Part shown: positions 9,923-19,372 of the stretch, piece by piece
Layout: each line of letters opens with the position of its first letter
How positions within the stretch are numbered: the first letter of the stretch is position 1
NCBI RefSeq assembly: GCF_017254835.1
Contig: NZ_JAFKCW010000001.1
Location: 1,601,063-1,665,062, forward strand
Length of the DNA stretch: 64,000 bases
Direction: 5' to 3'
Source: Algoriphagus aestuariicola
Lineage (GTDB): Bacteria; Bacteroidota; Bacteroidia; Cytophagales; Cyclobacteriaceae
The notes under the pieces: model-generated
Databases searched by the model: none
What the model was told of the DNA's origin: nothing
The model's input: only the letters and a program-made list of their open reading frames with translations
Translations under genes and position numbers: made by a program

Positions 9923-10124
9923 AGCCCGTTAATAAATTCCTAATTGTAGTATTCAACCTCGTGCCAAGCGTCAAAAAACGGCTACAGCGTGGAAAAAGGC
10001 GATTTTCAAGGAATTGGGCTGTTCAATAGCGTACAGCCTTTTGTTTGATTGCGACCAAAAAATCTGTGACGGGCGAGACTATCGGGGATTCAAGCGGATG
10101 TGTAAACGCTGAATCTCAGATCAT

Positions 10125-11165
10125 CTATCTCTTGATGAGCCGGTGAATGGTGTTCATCTTTTCCAACACTGCAGGACTCACCACAAATGGATAGGCATCG
10201 GGCACACCCATGGATCTGTTTAGGCTATTGATAGTAAAGGAAACCGGCATCCAAGCGTGGAAGATTTTTTCAAATTTGGAAATGCTATACGGGTCGGTTT
10301 CAATGGTTCCTCTCAAAATTTTGGATTTCACTTTTGGTCTTACCGAAAGGCCAAAATAGTAGGCCGTTTCTGCCATGTCGAGAATATGGAGATAATGGGC
10401 CCAAGTTTCGGCCCAGTCTTCCCAAGGATGGGCGCTTGCATAAGCACTGATGTGGCTGTTTTGCCAATCAGCCGCTGCTCCCTGTTCATAGTATCGGCTC
10501 AAGGATTCCCCGTAGTTGGTTCTTTCATCCCCAAAGACATTTCTGAAGCTGGATTGTGCCTGCTCCCTGCCTGCAACCAACTGGTCCCAATAATAGTGGC
10601 CGACCTCGTGTCTGAAGTGTCCAATCAACGTGCGGTAGACTTCGGACAGCTGCGTTCTGATCTGCTCTCGGTGAACTGAATCCGCCTCGGAAAGGAGTAT
10701 TGTGACGACCCCGTCTGCATGGCCGGTCATGACCTTAGAATCGTTTGTCTTGGAGATAAAGTCAAAGCAAAGGCCTCCCTCTGGTACGAGCATCTTGCTG
10801 GACAAAGGAAGTCCTAGTCTAGCCAGCTGGTACACGAGGCGGTGTTTGGCGACTTCTAGCTTTCGCCATTTGGCGGTGTTTTCGCTGTCCGAGAGATCGG
10901 GAATGGTTCTATTAAGTGCGCAGGCAATACAGAATTCGTCTGAGCGGTCGGCCGGAATCAGCCAGTTACACACTCCAAATTCCAGGTTTTTACAATACTT
11001 GTAGGCTCTGCGACTTTTGTCCGAAATCATGGGAATCCGCTCGGGCCGAAAAGTCAGCATATCCAGTGCTGTCACGGAAAATCCACATTGATGTCCGCAT
11101 TTTTCACAGTAGGTGTTTTCGAAAAACAGTGGATTCGAGCAATTGGCGCATTCAAATAGTTTCAT
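10125..11165 (-). CDS. Zinc-ribbon putative metallopeptidase (Peptidase_Mx-like)
   Basis: The 346-aa protein opens with a zinc ribbon formed by two CxxC pairs ('CANCSNPLFF', 'CEKCGHQCG') in the first 27 residues. A zinc-metalloprotease motif HEVGH sits at residues 186-190 ('GHFRHEVGHYYWDQLV'). 'DWAETWAHYLHILD' about 70 residues later supplies a plausible third ligand. This arrangement matches the uncharacterised 'putative zinc-binding metallopeptidase' family. There is no signal peptide, so it is cytosolic. Natural substrate unknown. It is monocistronic, between the PadR operon and the divergent HTCS gene. Confidence 0.82.
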   Translation of the reverse strand: MKLFECANCSNPLFFENTYCEKCGHQCGFSVTALDMLTFRPERIPMISDKSRRAYKYCKNLEFGVCNWLIPADRSDEFCIACALNRTIPDLSDSENTAKWRKLEVAKHRLVYQLARLGLPLSSKMLVPEGGLCFDFISKTNDSKVMTGHADGVVTILLSEADSVHREQIRTQLSEVYRTLIGHFRHEVGHYYWDQLVAGREQAQSSFRNVFGDERTNYGESLSRYYEQGAAADWQNSHISAYASAHPWEDWAETWAHYLHILDMAETAYYFGLSVRPKVKSKILRGTIETDPYSISKFEKIFHAWMPVSFTINSLNRSMGVPDAYPFVVSPAVLEKMNTIHRLIKR

Positions 11166-11468
11166 AGCAGTGTGGAGTGGCGTTTTTGAGGCTGTAGGTC
11201 TGGTTTGCTTTAGGAATGCGGATTTTCTTAAGGGAAATTTTGCAAAAGGAATATTACCAGTTTAACAGGGTGACAAAATATGCGCCACGATCACGGAGGA
11301 GTTGAGTCTGTTCGCTTAGATGGAAATCGGGGGTATCGGTTGTTGTGTAAAATCCAGCCGGCATTTCTTTGCAAAGAGTTTTTTGTTTCTTTGGGAACAA
11401 GTTAGCCACTTGAATCAAGGTGGCGATTTAGTATGAAATGCGGCTATCTAGTCGGCCTTTGTTGAGTT
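11166..11468. other. Divergent intergenic region between metallopeptidase and HTCS
   Basis: This 303-bp non-coding stretch between divergent genes must hold both promoters. An imperfect inverted repeat (CCACTTG, AAT, CAAGGTGG) lies at 11407-11424. I found no full TAnnTTTG box at a convincing distance and no structured RNA. Confidence 0.4.
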
Positions 11469-14400
11469 ATGAGCAGTATAGGAAGGAAATTGTTGATGGG
11501 CTTAGGCTTGGTGTGGAGCTTTTGTTTCCAGCCTGCCCATGGACAATCGCGACTGGATGAGCTGGTTTTTCGGGGTCTTGACGAGGATCTGGGGCTATCC
11601 AGTTCCAATGTGCTCGCCATCCTGCGCGACCCCAATGGCATGATGTGGTACGGGACGGCATTTGGCCTGTACCGGTACGACGGCACAAGGGTCAAGTCTT
11701 TTTTCAGCACCAAGGACACAACTTCGCTTTCCCATAACTCGATCGCCAGATTGGCCCTCGGACCGGATAATATGCTTTGGGTAAAGAATGTCAACGGCAC
11801 TTTCGATGTGTATGACCAGGCCACTGGCAAGTTCACCCGGGGCACCCTGCAATTTACAAAGCGATATAGCCTGGCCTCAGATTCGATAGGGCAGGTAATG
11901 AGGGACCGGCAGGGAAGGTTTTGGTTTACCCATATGGAAAAGGGCATCAGCATCTTTGACCCGGTAAAAAAACACACTAGCTACCTGACTGCAGAAGGTA
12001 AGACGGGGACTCTTTCCTCAAATAAAGTCTCCGCAGTGGCGGAGGCCCCAGACGGGATGGTTTGGGCGGTCAATCAATCGGGTGTGATCGAGCTAATCGA
12101 TCCGAATCGACTTATCGTGACCAAAACCCTAAGGCTTCCTCCTGCGAAAATTCCCGAACTGGCCAGTTACGAGCTGGTGATCGACTCGGATGGAGACGCT
12201 TGGGTCTTTGATCCGGAGCACGATCTCGGGGTATTTTGGGTGGACGGGCTGAGTCACGAGGTAGCGGTATGCAGGGAAAATGAAGGCACACTTCGGTTGA
12301 ACAACAACATGGTCAAAGCGGTCCTTGAAGCCCAGAAAGGCCAAATATGGTTGGGTACGGACCATGGTGGCATTAACCTGATCGACAAAGGAGAGCGAAA
12401 GGTTCGTTTTTTTGACAACGAGGGAAATCCGGATTTGGCTCTTCCACATAGCGTGGTATACGCCCTTTATAAAGATCCCGAAGACATCATCTGGGTGGGT
12501 ACCCATAAGAGAGGGGTGGCCTACTACCATAAAGGCTTGCTGCGCTTTTCGCATGTGCGTAAGAATTTCTCTGAGGCCAACTCTTTGCCTTTCAATGACA
12601 TCAATGCATTTGCGGAGGACAGCCTAGGCAATCTCTACATCGGCACCAATGGGGGAGGTTTGATCTACCATAATCGTAAGAATAACACCTTCCGCCAGTA
12701 CCGCCACGATCCCAAGGACCCCAAAAGTCTCACAGGGGACGTGATCGTGGATCTGATGATAGACCATGAGGGCATTCTTTGGATTGGAACCTACCTGAAC
12801 GGCTTGGGGAAATTTGACGGTAAGAGTTTTACTAATTTTTCCTACAGCCAAGAGCAAACAAATGGAATACCGGGACCTAACATTTGGAAGCTTTTCGAAG
12901 ATAGCAAGCATAGAATCTGGATAGGAACGCTGAGATCCGGTATGTCAATGTTGGAGTCTGATCGGCAGACTTTTCACAATTTCCCCGCAGGAAGCGAGCC
13001 ATTTAGACCACACAACCAATACATCACCGGGTTTGCCGAAGACCGCTCTGGCAATCTTTGGGTGGCGGGCGGTACCGGCCTCAACGTCATCAATTATGAC
13101 AGAAAGAGCAGCACATACTATTCGGAGGGCCAAAGGGTCGGACTGAGAGCGTCCAGTACAACGGAGATTTTTGCCGATGGGGAGGGTGTCGTATGGGTGA
13201 CCACCCAAAACGGTTTGCATTATTTTGACGCTAGGGATAGCGTTTTTGTCCACTTCGGACAGGAGGAAGGCTTGCCCACCGGTTATCTGGTGGACTTGCT
13301 GGATGATGAGCAGGGCAACCTCTGGATCGGCACACAGGCCGGCCTCTCTTATGCCCAAATCGACCGAAAGGCCAAGCCTTTTGAGATCGTGTTTCAAAAC
13401 TTTGACCAAAAAGACGGGCTGCAGGCTGCGCTTTTCAACAAAAACTCAGCGATAAAAACCCGCAGCGGCGAGTTTATCTTTGGTGGGCCAAATGGCTACA
13501 ACATCTTCAGGTCCGAAAATTTTGCCTTTGAGCAAAACAATCCCCCGGTGGTCTTTACCGAGCTGCAGCTGTTCAACAACCCCGTGGAAGTGGGGGATGA
13601 GGTAGATGGCCGTGTCTTACTCAATCAGTCCTTGGAAAACACCGACAAACTGGTGCTGAATCATGATGAAAACATGTTCAGCATAGGCTTCAGCGCGCTG
13701 AATTTCCTATATCCTGAGAAGAACAGATACCGATATAAATTGACCGGCTTCAACGAGGACTGGATCTATCTGGACGATGACTTGGCCAAAGTGACCTTTA
13801 CCAACCTCGATCCCGGCAACTATACGCTGGTGGTGCAGCCCGGAACGGTGCTGGGAGGATGGAGCCAATCGGAATACAAACTCGACATCGTCATCGAAGC
13901 TCCCTTTTGGCGAACGCCATTGGCCTACTTCGTCTATCTTGTGTTGATAGGCGCGGCTATTTATTTTTTCCGAAGCCAGCTGCTCAATAGGCAGAGGGAA
14001 AAGTTTGAGAAGGAAAATGCTCTTCGGGAAGCGAAGCGAGTGCAGGAATTGGATAGGCTGAAGACCAAATTTTTCACCAATCTGAGCCATGAGTTCCGCA
14101 CGCCTCTCTCCCTCATTCTGACACCGACAGAACATCTAATCTCCAGCTCCGGCGACTCGACGCTCAAGGGTCAGTATCGCATCATACAGCGCAATGCCCG
14201 CCGCCTGCTAAAGCTGATCAACCAGCTCCTAGACGTAAAAAACGTGGACAAGGGCGCGCTGGCTTTCCATCCTTCGGAAGGCGACATCGTCCAATTTGTC
14301 AGGGAGTGCATCTCGGACTTTAGGGAGCTGTCCGAAAACCAGCACATCCACCTACATTTTGAGTCTCGAATGGATTCCCAGCAGGCGATCTTTGATGCGG

Positions 14401-15566
14401 ATAAGCTGGAAAAGATCATCTTCAACCTCTTGTCCAATGCATTTAAGTTCACGCCAGAGGACGGCAGTATAGGCGTTACCTTGGAGATGCTCTCCGAGCA
14501 CGAGGACAAGGGCATCCTGTCCCTGGCCGTCTCGGACTCCGGGGTGGGAATTTCACACGAAGATCAAGAAAAGGTTTTTGATCGCTTCTTTACTACCGAG
14601 GGCCACGGACAGCAACTGAACCAGGGAAGTGGAATCGGCCTCTCGCTGGCGCAGGATTTTGCCAAGATCATGGGGGGACTGATAGCGCTGGAAAGCACAC
14701 CAGGCAAAGGCTCTACTTTTACGCTAACGATGCCGATAGGATTGATTTTGGCGGATGAAGACGAGGAAAAAGAAGAAATGACCGGAGAGTTCACACGGGA
14801 CAAGAAAGACAGTATTCTAATAGTAGAGGATCACCGCGAGTTTAGAAACTACTTGAAGGATTGTCTTTCGGAGTCGTATCATATTCTGACTGCCGCTAAT
14901 GGGGCAGAAGCTTGGGAGACGGCTCAGGAGCATATTCCGGACTTGGTGATCTCCGATTGGATGATGCCGGTGATGGATGGGAAGGAGCTTTGCCAGAAAA
15001 TCAAGGGCGATATACGAACATCCCATATCCCGGTGATCTTACTCACAGCCAAAAAGTCTGAGGAAAACCATTTACGCGGCCTTGATAGTGGTTGCAATTT
15101 GTACCTCACGAAGCCTTTTAATTTGGAAGTGCTTCTACTGAGCGTGAAAAACCTGCTGCGCGAAAGAAGCCTAGTGCAGGAAAAAAACCGACAGAAAATC
15201 CAGATCAATGCCTCCGAGGTGGAAGTCGTTTCGATGGATGACCAATTGATCCAGAGAGCCGTGGAATTGGTAGAGCGGCATATTCAGGATGAGCAGCTGT
15301 CCGTGGAGTTCCTGAGTGCGGAGCTGGCCATGAGCAGGGTGCAACTCTACAAGAAGCTCCAATCCCTAACTGGAAAAAGCCCCATCGAGTTTATTCGTCT
15401 CATCCGGATGCAACGGGCCTCGCAGCTGTTGCTCAAAAGTCAGTTGAACGTAAGCGAAGTCGCATTGCGCGTCGGCTATATCAATGCCAAGTATTTTTCG
15501 AAGCACTTCAAAGGAGAGTTTGGCTGTCTGCCTTCAGAATATGCGGCGAAGACACTAGTACAGTAA
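11469..15566 (+). CDS. Hybrid two-component system sensor/regulator (HTCS), controls the PUL
   Basis: This 1365-aa one-protein signalling chain has a signal peptide (about residues 1-26, ending 'QPAHGQ'). About fourteen Reg_prop beta-propeller repeats follow to about residue 690 ('NGMMWYGTAFGLYRYDG', 'QIWLGTDHGGI'), then a Y_Y_Y immunoglobulin-like domain near 740-815 and one inner-membrane helix around 822-840. The HisKA domain has phospho-acceptor His874 in 'LSHEFRTPLSL'. After the HATPase (N and G boxes) comes a receiver with phospho-acceptor Asp1163 ('LVISDWMMPVMDG'), then a C-terminal AraC helix-turn-helix. HTCS proteins sense an oligosaccharide in the periplasm and activate the adjacent susCD operon. 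The start is the ATG at 11469. Confidence 0.95.
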   Translation: MSSIGRKLLMGLGLVWSFCFQPAHGQSRLDELVFRGLDEDLGLSSSNVLAILRDPNGMMWYGTAFGLYRYDGTRVKSFFSTKDTTSLSHNSIARLALGPDNMLWVKNVNGTFDVYDQATGKFTRGTLQFTKRYSLASDSIGQVMRDRQGRFWFTHMEKGISIFDPVKKHTSYLTAEGKTGTLSSNKVSAVAEAPDGMVWAVNQSGVIELIDPNRLIVTKTLRLPPAKIPELASYELVIDSDGDAWVFDPEHDLGVFWVDGLSHEVAVCRENEGTLRLNNNMVKAVLEAQKGQIWLGTDHGGINLIDKGERKVRFFDNEGNPDLALPHSVVYALYKDPEDIIWVGTHKRGVAYYHKGLLRFSHVRKNFSEANSLPFNDINAFAEDSLGNLYIGTNGGGLIYHNRKNNTFRQYRHDPKDPKSLTGDVIVDLMIDHEGILWIGTYLNGLGKFDGKSFTNFSYSQEQTNGIPGPNIWKLFEDSKHRIWIGTLRSGMSMLESDRQTFHNFPAGSEPFRPHNQYITGFAEDRSGNLWVAGGTGLNVINYDRKSSTYYSEGQRVGLRASSTTEIFADGEGVVWVTTQNGLHYFDARDSVFVHFGQEEGLPTGYLVDLLDDEQGNLWIGTQAGLSYAQIDRKAKPFEIVFQNFDQKDGLQAALFNKNSAIKTRSGEFIFGGPNGYNIFRSENFAFEQNNPPVVFTELQLFNNPVEVGDEVDGRVLLNQSLENTDKLVLNHDENMFSIGFSALNFLYPEKNRYRYKLTGFNEDWIYLDDDLAKVTFTNLDPGNYTLVVQPGTVLGGWSQSEYKLDIVIEAPFWRTPLAYFVYLVLIGAAIYFFRSQLLNRQREKFEKENALREAKRVQELDRLKTKFFTNLSHEFRTPLSLILTPTEHLISSSGDSTLKGQYRIIQRNARRLLKLINQLLDVKNVDKGALAFHPSEGDIVQFVRECISDFRELSENQHIHLHFESRMDSQQAIFDADKLEKIIFNLLSNAFKFTPEDGSIGVTLEMLSEHEDKGILSLAVSDSGVGISHEDQEKVFDRFFTTEGHGQQLNQGSGIGLSLAQDFAKIMGGLIALESTPGKGSTFTLTMPIGLILADEDEEKEEMTGEFTRDKKDSILIVEDHREFRNYLKDCLSESYHILTAANGAEAWETAQEHIPDLVISDWMMPVMDGKELCQKIKGDIRTSHIPVILLTAKKSEENHLRGLDSGCNLYLTKPFNLEVLLLSVKNLLRERSLVQEKNRQKIQINASEVEVVSMDDQLIQRAVELVERHIQDEQLSVEFLSAELAMSRVQLYKKLQSLTGKSPIEFIRLIRMQRASQLLLKSQLNVSEVALRVGYINAKYFSKHFKGEFGCLPSEYAAKTLVQ

Positions 15567-15700
15567 TCGTACCCTGTTTTTATTTTTGAAATACTGCAAT
15601 TCGACAGTAGCCTCCTGAAGAGCTTCGTTTTTTTTAGACACCCTTATCCGAAACGGCGGGCAAAGCGGTCGGCAGATGTCGACTTTCTTTAATGATAGAT

Positions 15701-15735
15701 AGCCTTCGAAAGGGAAGGCTGGCTTGTCAAAAGCC
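15701..15735 (+). other. Two tandem short hairpins downstream of the HTCS gene
   Basis: AGCCTTC(15701-15707)/GAAGGCT(15714-15720) and GGCTT(15721-15725)/AAGCC(15731-15735) form adjacent stems about 135 bp after the HTCS stop. No T-run follows, so an intrinsic terminator is uncertain; they could protect the 3' end of the transcript. Confidence 0.3.
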
Positions 15736-15890
15736 GTACTCTTTGGACTGCCTTAGCCAAGTCTGAACTATTCAATAGAGACGCTACGGAAATCTTTTTA
15801 ACTGATTCAGGGAATTTTTGGAAAAAACCCGGTAGAAAAACAGGATGGAAACTTCAAAATTCAGGCGTACGGGCGGTTTTTTTTCCAGTT

Positions 15891-15928
15891 AACATTTGAT
15901 ACCCTAATTGAAAACATTTGGACACCCT
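15891..15928 (+). promoter_or_regulatory. Candidate HTCS operator: tandem direct repeat with 22-bp period
   Basis: AACATTTGATACCCT at 15891-15905 is repeated as AACATTTGGACACCCT at 15913-15928. Start-to-start spacing is 22 bp, about two DNA turns, as expected for a dimer of AraC-type domains bound to one DNA face. The repeat lies about 20 bp before a -7-like box (TACATTTA, 15948-15955) and 270-310 bp before susC. The assignment to the HTCS is inferred from position and geometry. Confidence 0.5.
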
Positions 15929-15947
15929 GAGAAAAAAAGTCTCCAAC

Positions 15948-16061
15948 TACATTTATTCGGATCAAAGCAATAAGCCCAAAACCTCGATCCTTCAAAGACT
16001 TTCGATTGCCCGCCTAGGGCCGAACCGGCGCAGCCCGGTTCTGGATATTGAAGGAAAGTCT
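15948..16061 (+). promoter_or_regulatory. Probable susC promoter -7 box and structured 5' leader
   Basis: TACATTTA at 15948-15955 is one mismatch from TAnnTTTG. Transcription from here would give a leader of roughly 240 nt before susC. The leader holds a 7-bp stem GAACCGG/CCGGTTC (16022-16028 with 16035-16041). Two further pairings around it cannot both form as nested helices: 15989-15995 with 16048-16054, and 15996-16003 with 16054-16061. This suggests alternative folds. No known riboswitch class is recognised. Confidence 0.35.
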
Positions 16062-16199
16062 CCTGGTAAATGGGTTTGGTGCCGCGATTTTTTCTAACCA
16101 AAACCAACTCAGTGAAAACACGACAGAAACAATCCCGCTTCAGGAAATCTCCTTTTCCTTCTCCTGCCTATTATTCTTTTTCCAACAATTAAACCCTCA

Positions 16200-19100
16200 A
16201 TGATGAAAAAACTATTACCGCTATGGCTAATGCTCTTGGTAGGTGTGGTCCAAGCCCAGGTGACCGTGCGTGGCACGGTCAGATCTGCGGGTGACGGACT
16301 AGGCCTGCCCGGTGTTACGGTTTTGGTCAAAGGAACCACGACCGGGATAGCCTCCAACGGAGACGGAACCTATTCCATCTCAGTACCCAGTTCCGACGCT
16401 GTGCTCGTGTACAGCTTTATTGGATTTAAATCCCAAGAGATTTTGGTCGGAAATCAGTCCGTCATCGATGTCAATCTGGAGGAAGACATGTCTTCCCTCG
16501 ATGAGGTCGTGGTCGTAGGCTACGGCACCATGAAGAAACGAGACATGTCCAGTGCCCAGGTTTCCGTGAGTTCGGAAGATATCGAGCGTACGGTAAACAC
16601 CACAGTGGAGCAGGCCCTACAAGGCCGTGCCGCCGGGGTGTATGTAACCCAAAACACCGGAGCTCCAGGTGGGGGAATTTCCGTAAATATCCGCGGTGTC
16701 AACTCCATCGGTGGTACCAACGAGCCGCTGTATGTAATCGATGGAGTACAGATCCAGCCCCAGACCGTGAGCTATGGCAATACCTCTGGAACCAACCCGC
16801 TGGCCGGCCTCAACCCGAGCGACATCGAATCCATGGAGGTGCTCCAGGGTCCTTCGGCTACGGCGATTTACGGTTCTCGGGGTACCAACGGGGTCATTAT
16901 GATCACGACCAAGCGCGGTAAAGCCGGGTTGACCAAGATCAGCTACAACTATCTGTACAGCTTGCAGGACAAGCCCGACAACTTAGACGTCATGTCTTTG
17001 AACCAATATGCTACAATGGTCAATGAGATCAACGAAATCACGGGCGGTACGCCTCCGGCAGCATTTCTTGATCCGAGTCTACTTGGCGAAGGGACCAACT
17101 GGCAGGATGCTCTCTTTAAAACTGCCGGACTAAACAAACACACCTTGACGCTTTCAGGCGGAAATGAGGCAACGCAGTTCTACATCGCTGGCGAATACTT
17201 CAATCAGGAAGGGGTGGCCATCGGTTCTTCTTTTGACCGCTATTCCCTTCGCACCAACATCGACAACCAGACCAGAAAGTGGCTGAAAATCGGACTGAAC
17301 ATGCAGCTCTTCCACACGGACGAGCAGCTGGCGACCGGAAGCTCTGACGTGATCAACAATGCGATCCAAATGGCTCCCAATATCCCGGTGACCAATCCTG
17401 ACGGCTCTTGGGGCGGCGCGGATCCGATCAATGGGTCAAGTTTGCAGTTTACTCCGCCCAATCCAATCGCACTGGCAAACCTGCTGGACAGAAACTACAT
17501 GAGAAGGGGAGCCTTGGGTGGATTCAATGTCGAAATCGGCATCATCGAGGGGCTGAAGTTCCGCACCATGCTCAATGGTAACGTGAACTACAACAACGGC
17601 CACTTCTTCACGCCTACCTACACCTTGGGTTCCGTGACCAACGATGTAAATACCCTGAACAAGAATACTGATACCAGCTTTGGCTGGAACTGGAGCCAAA
17701 TCCTGACCTACACCAAGACTTGGGGCAAACATGCCTTGGACGTGATGGCCAGCCACGAGGCTCAAGCCAACAAATACGAGTTTTTGAACGCCGGTAGGGT
17801 AAACTTCCCTTCTAACGACCTGCCTGAACTGGGCTTGGGTTCGGCTACCGGCGCGACCAACAGCGGCGGTGCGGGCCACTGGGCCATGGAGTCCTTCTTC
17901 GGCCGGGCCAATTACACCTTCGATGAGAAGTACATCATTTTGGGTGCTTTCAGAGCAGATGGTTCTGCAAACTTCGGCCCTGAAAACCGCTGGGGTTATT
18001 TTCCATCCATGTCCGCCGCTTGGAGGATTTCCGAGGAAAGCTTCTTGGAAAATGCCACTTGGATGGATGAGTTGAAACTTCGTTTTGAGACCGGTCTAAC
18101 AGGTAATCAAGGGAATGCGAATGCAATCTTTGCTCCGCTGAGCTCTCCGAGCATCCCGACACCTTGGGGCGGTGGCTTCCTGGTTTCCCGTTTTGGAAAC
18201 CCTTCCCTGAAGTGGGAAGAAACCTCTACGATCAACTTCGGATTCAACCTGAATATGTTTAACAATCGGGTTCAGATCGAGGCGGACTACTATGTGAAAA
18301 AGACCGACAACCTGCTACTGCCTAACCCACTGCCTTGGTATATGGGAACTTCGGCAGAAGGAAGCATCGGCACGCCGACCGTAAACATCGGTGCCTTGGA
18401 AAACAGAGGTTACGGAGTCACCATCAACACGATTAACATCGACAACCGCGCCAGTGGTTTCTCTTGGACTTCCAACTTCAACTTCTCAGGCTTCCGTACG
18501 GAGGTGACCAAGTTTTTCAGCGAAACAGCCTTTATTGACCGCACGGCTTGGTATATGAACAATTTTACACAGCGGGCGATACCTGGACAGGCTCCATGGT
18601 TGTTTTATGGCTACAAGTATGACGGGCTATTTCAGTCTGTGGAGGAAGTGGAATCCAGCGCCCGTCCTGTCGACAATACAGGGGCACCACTTCCTGTAGG
18701 TCCGGATGGAGTCTATGTTGGGGATATCAAGTACGCCGATATCAATGAAGACGGCGTGATCGACGAGCGCGACCAAACCTTCATCGGCAATCCTTGGCCG
18801 AAGTTCACCTTTGGTACTACCCAGCAGTTTTCGTACAAAAATTTCACGCTTGATGTCCTTATCACAGGGTCGATTGGCAACGATATATACAACTACAATC
18901 GATACTATAACACCAATCCAAACAACGTCAACCTAGGTCGAAACATGCTATTGGAGACCTATGATTACGCTCGTATCGAAATGGACGAGTCGGGAAATCC
19001 ATTCCTGGTCAATCCCGAAACGGACATCCCCCGCATCACCGTCACAGACCTCAACGGCAACGGCAATAGACTTTCCGACAAGTTTGTAGAGGACGGTAGC

Positions 19101-19358
19101 TATTTGCGCATCAAAAACATTCAGCTGGCTTACGCTTTCCCTTCCGATTTGATCGGCAAGCAGAAGGTGATCCAAGGAGCGAGGCTTTCTTTTGGTGTAC
19201 AGAATGCATTCACCTTTACCAAGTACAAGGGCTATGATCCCGAGGTGGGCGCCTATGTAGGCAACAACGTGTCTGCTTCAGACCAATTGATCGGCGTGGA
19301 TTACGGCCGATACCCAATTACCAGAATGTACACTTTCAGCTTGGGCATTGACTTCTAA
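16200..19358 (+). CDS. SusC-like TonB-dependent outer membrane glycan transporter
   Basis: This 1052-aa protein has a signal peptide (about residues 1-20, ending 'VQAQ'). A CarboxypepD_reg-like domain ('VTVRGTVRSAGDGLGLPGVT') spans residues 21-100, a TonB-box-like 'DEVVVVGYGTMKKRDMS' follows near 100-117, and the plug domain includes 'VNIRGVNSIGGTNEPLYVID'. A 22-strand barrel runs to a C-terminal aromatic residue ('TFSLGIDF'). It imports oligosaccharides across the outer membrane, powered by TonB, with SusD as a lid. The downstream susD starts 14 bp later. Two adjacent ATGs (16200 and 16203) are possible starts. Confidence 0.96.
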   Translation: MMKKLLPLWLMLLVGVVQAQVTVRGTVRSAGDGLGLPGVTVLVKGTTTGIASNGDGTYSISVPSSDAVLVYSFIGFKSQEILVGNQSVIDVNLEEDMSSLDEVVVVGYGTMKKRDMSSAQVSVSSEDIERTVNTTVEQALQGRAAGVYVTQNTGAPGGGISVNIRGVNSIGGTNEPLYVIDGVQIQPQTVSYGNTSGTNPLAGLNPSDIESMEVLQGPSATAIYGSRGTNGVIMITTKRGKAGLTKISYNYLYSLQDKPDNLDVMSLNQYATMVNEINEITGGTPPAAFLDPSLLGEGTNWQDALFKTAGLNKHTLTLSGGNEATQFYIAGEYFNQEGVAIGSSFDRYSLRTNIDNQTRKWLKIGLNMQLFHTDEQLATGSSDVINNAIQMAPNIPVTNPDGSWGGADPINGSSLQFTPPNPIALANLLDRNYMRRGALGGFNVEIGIIEGLKFRTMLNGNVNYNNGHFFTPTYTLGSVTNDVNTLNKNTDTSFGWNWSQILTYTKTWGKHALDVMASHEAQANKYEFLNAGRVNFPSNDLPELGLGSATGATNSGGAGHWAMESFFGRANYTFDEKYIILGAFRADGSANFGPENRWGYFPSMSAAWRISEESFLENATWMDELKLRFETGLTGNQGNANAIFAPLSSPSIPTPWGGGFLVSRFGNPSLKWEETSTINFGFNLNMFNNRVQIEADYYVKKTDNLLLPNPLPWYMGTSAEGSIGTPTVNIGALENRGYGVTINTINIDNRASGFSWTSNFNFSGFRTEVTKFFSETAFIDRTAWYMNNFTQRAIPGQAPWLFYGYKYDGLFQSVEEVESSARPVDNTGAPLPVGPDGVYVGDIKYADINEDGVIDERDQTFIGNPWPKFTFGTTQQFSYKNFTLDVLITGSIGNDIYNYNRYYNTNPNNVNLGRNMLLETYDYARIEMDESGNPFLVNPETDIPRITVTDLNGNGNRLSDKFVEDGSYLRIKNIQLAYAFPSDLIGKQKVIQGARLSFGVQNAFTFTKYKGYDPEVGAYVGNNVSASDQLIGVDYGRYPITRMYTFSLGIDF

Positions 19359-19372
19359 TCCGAAACACAACG

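Noticed and set aside
15701-15735. A full intrinsic terminator after the HTCS gene
   Set aside because: Two short stems are present but no T-run follows; only listed as a structural feature.
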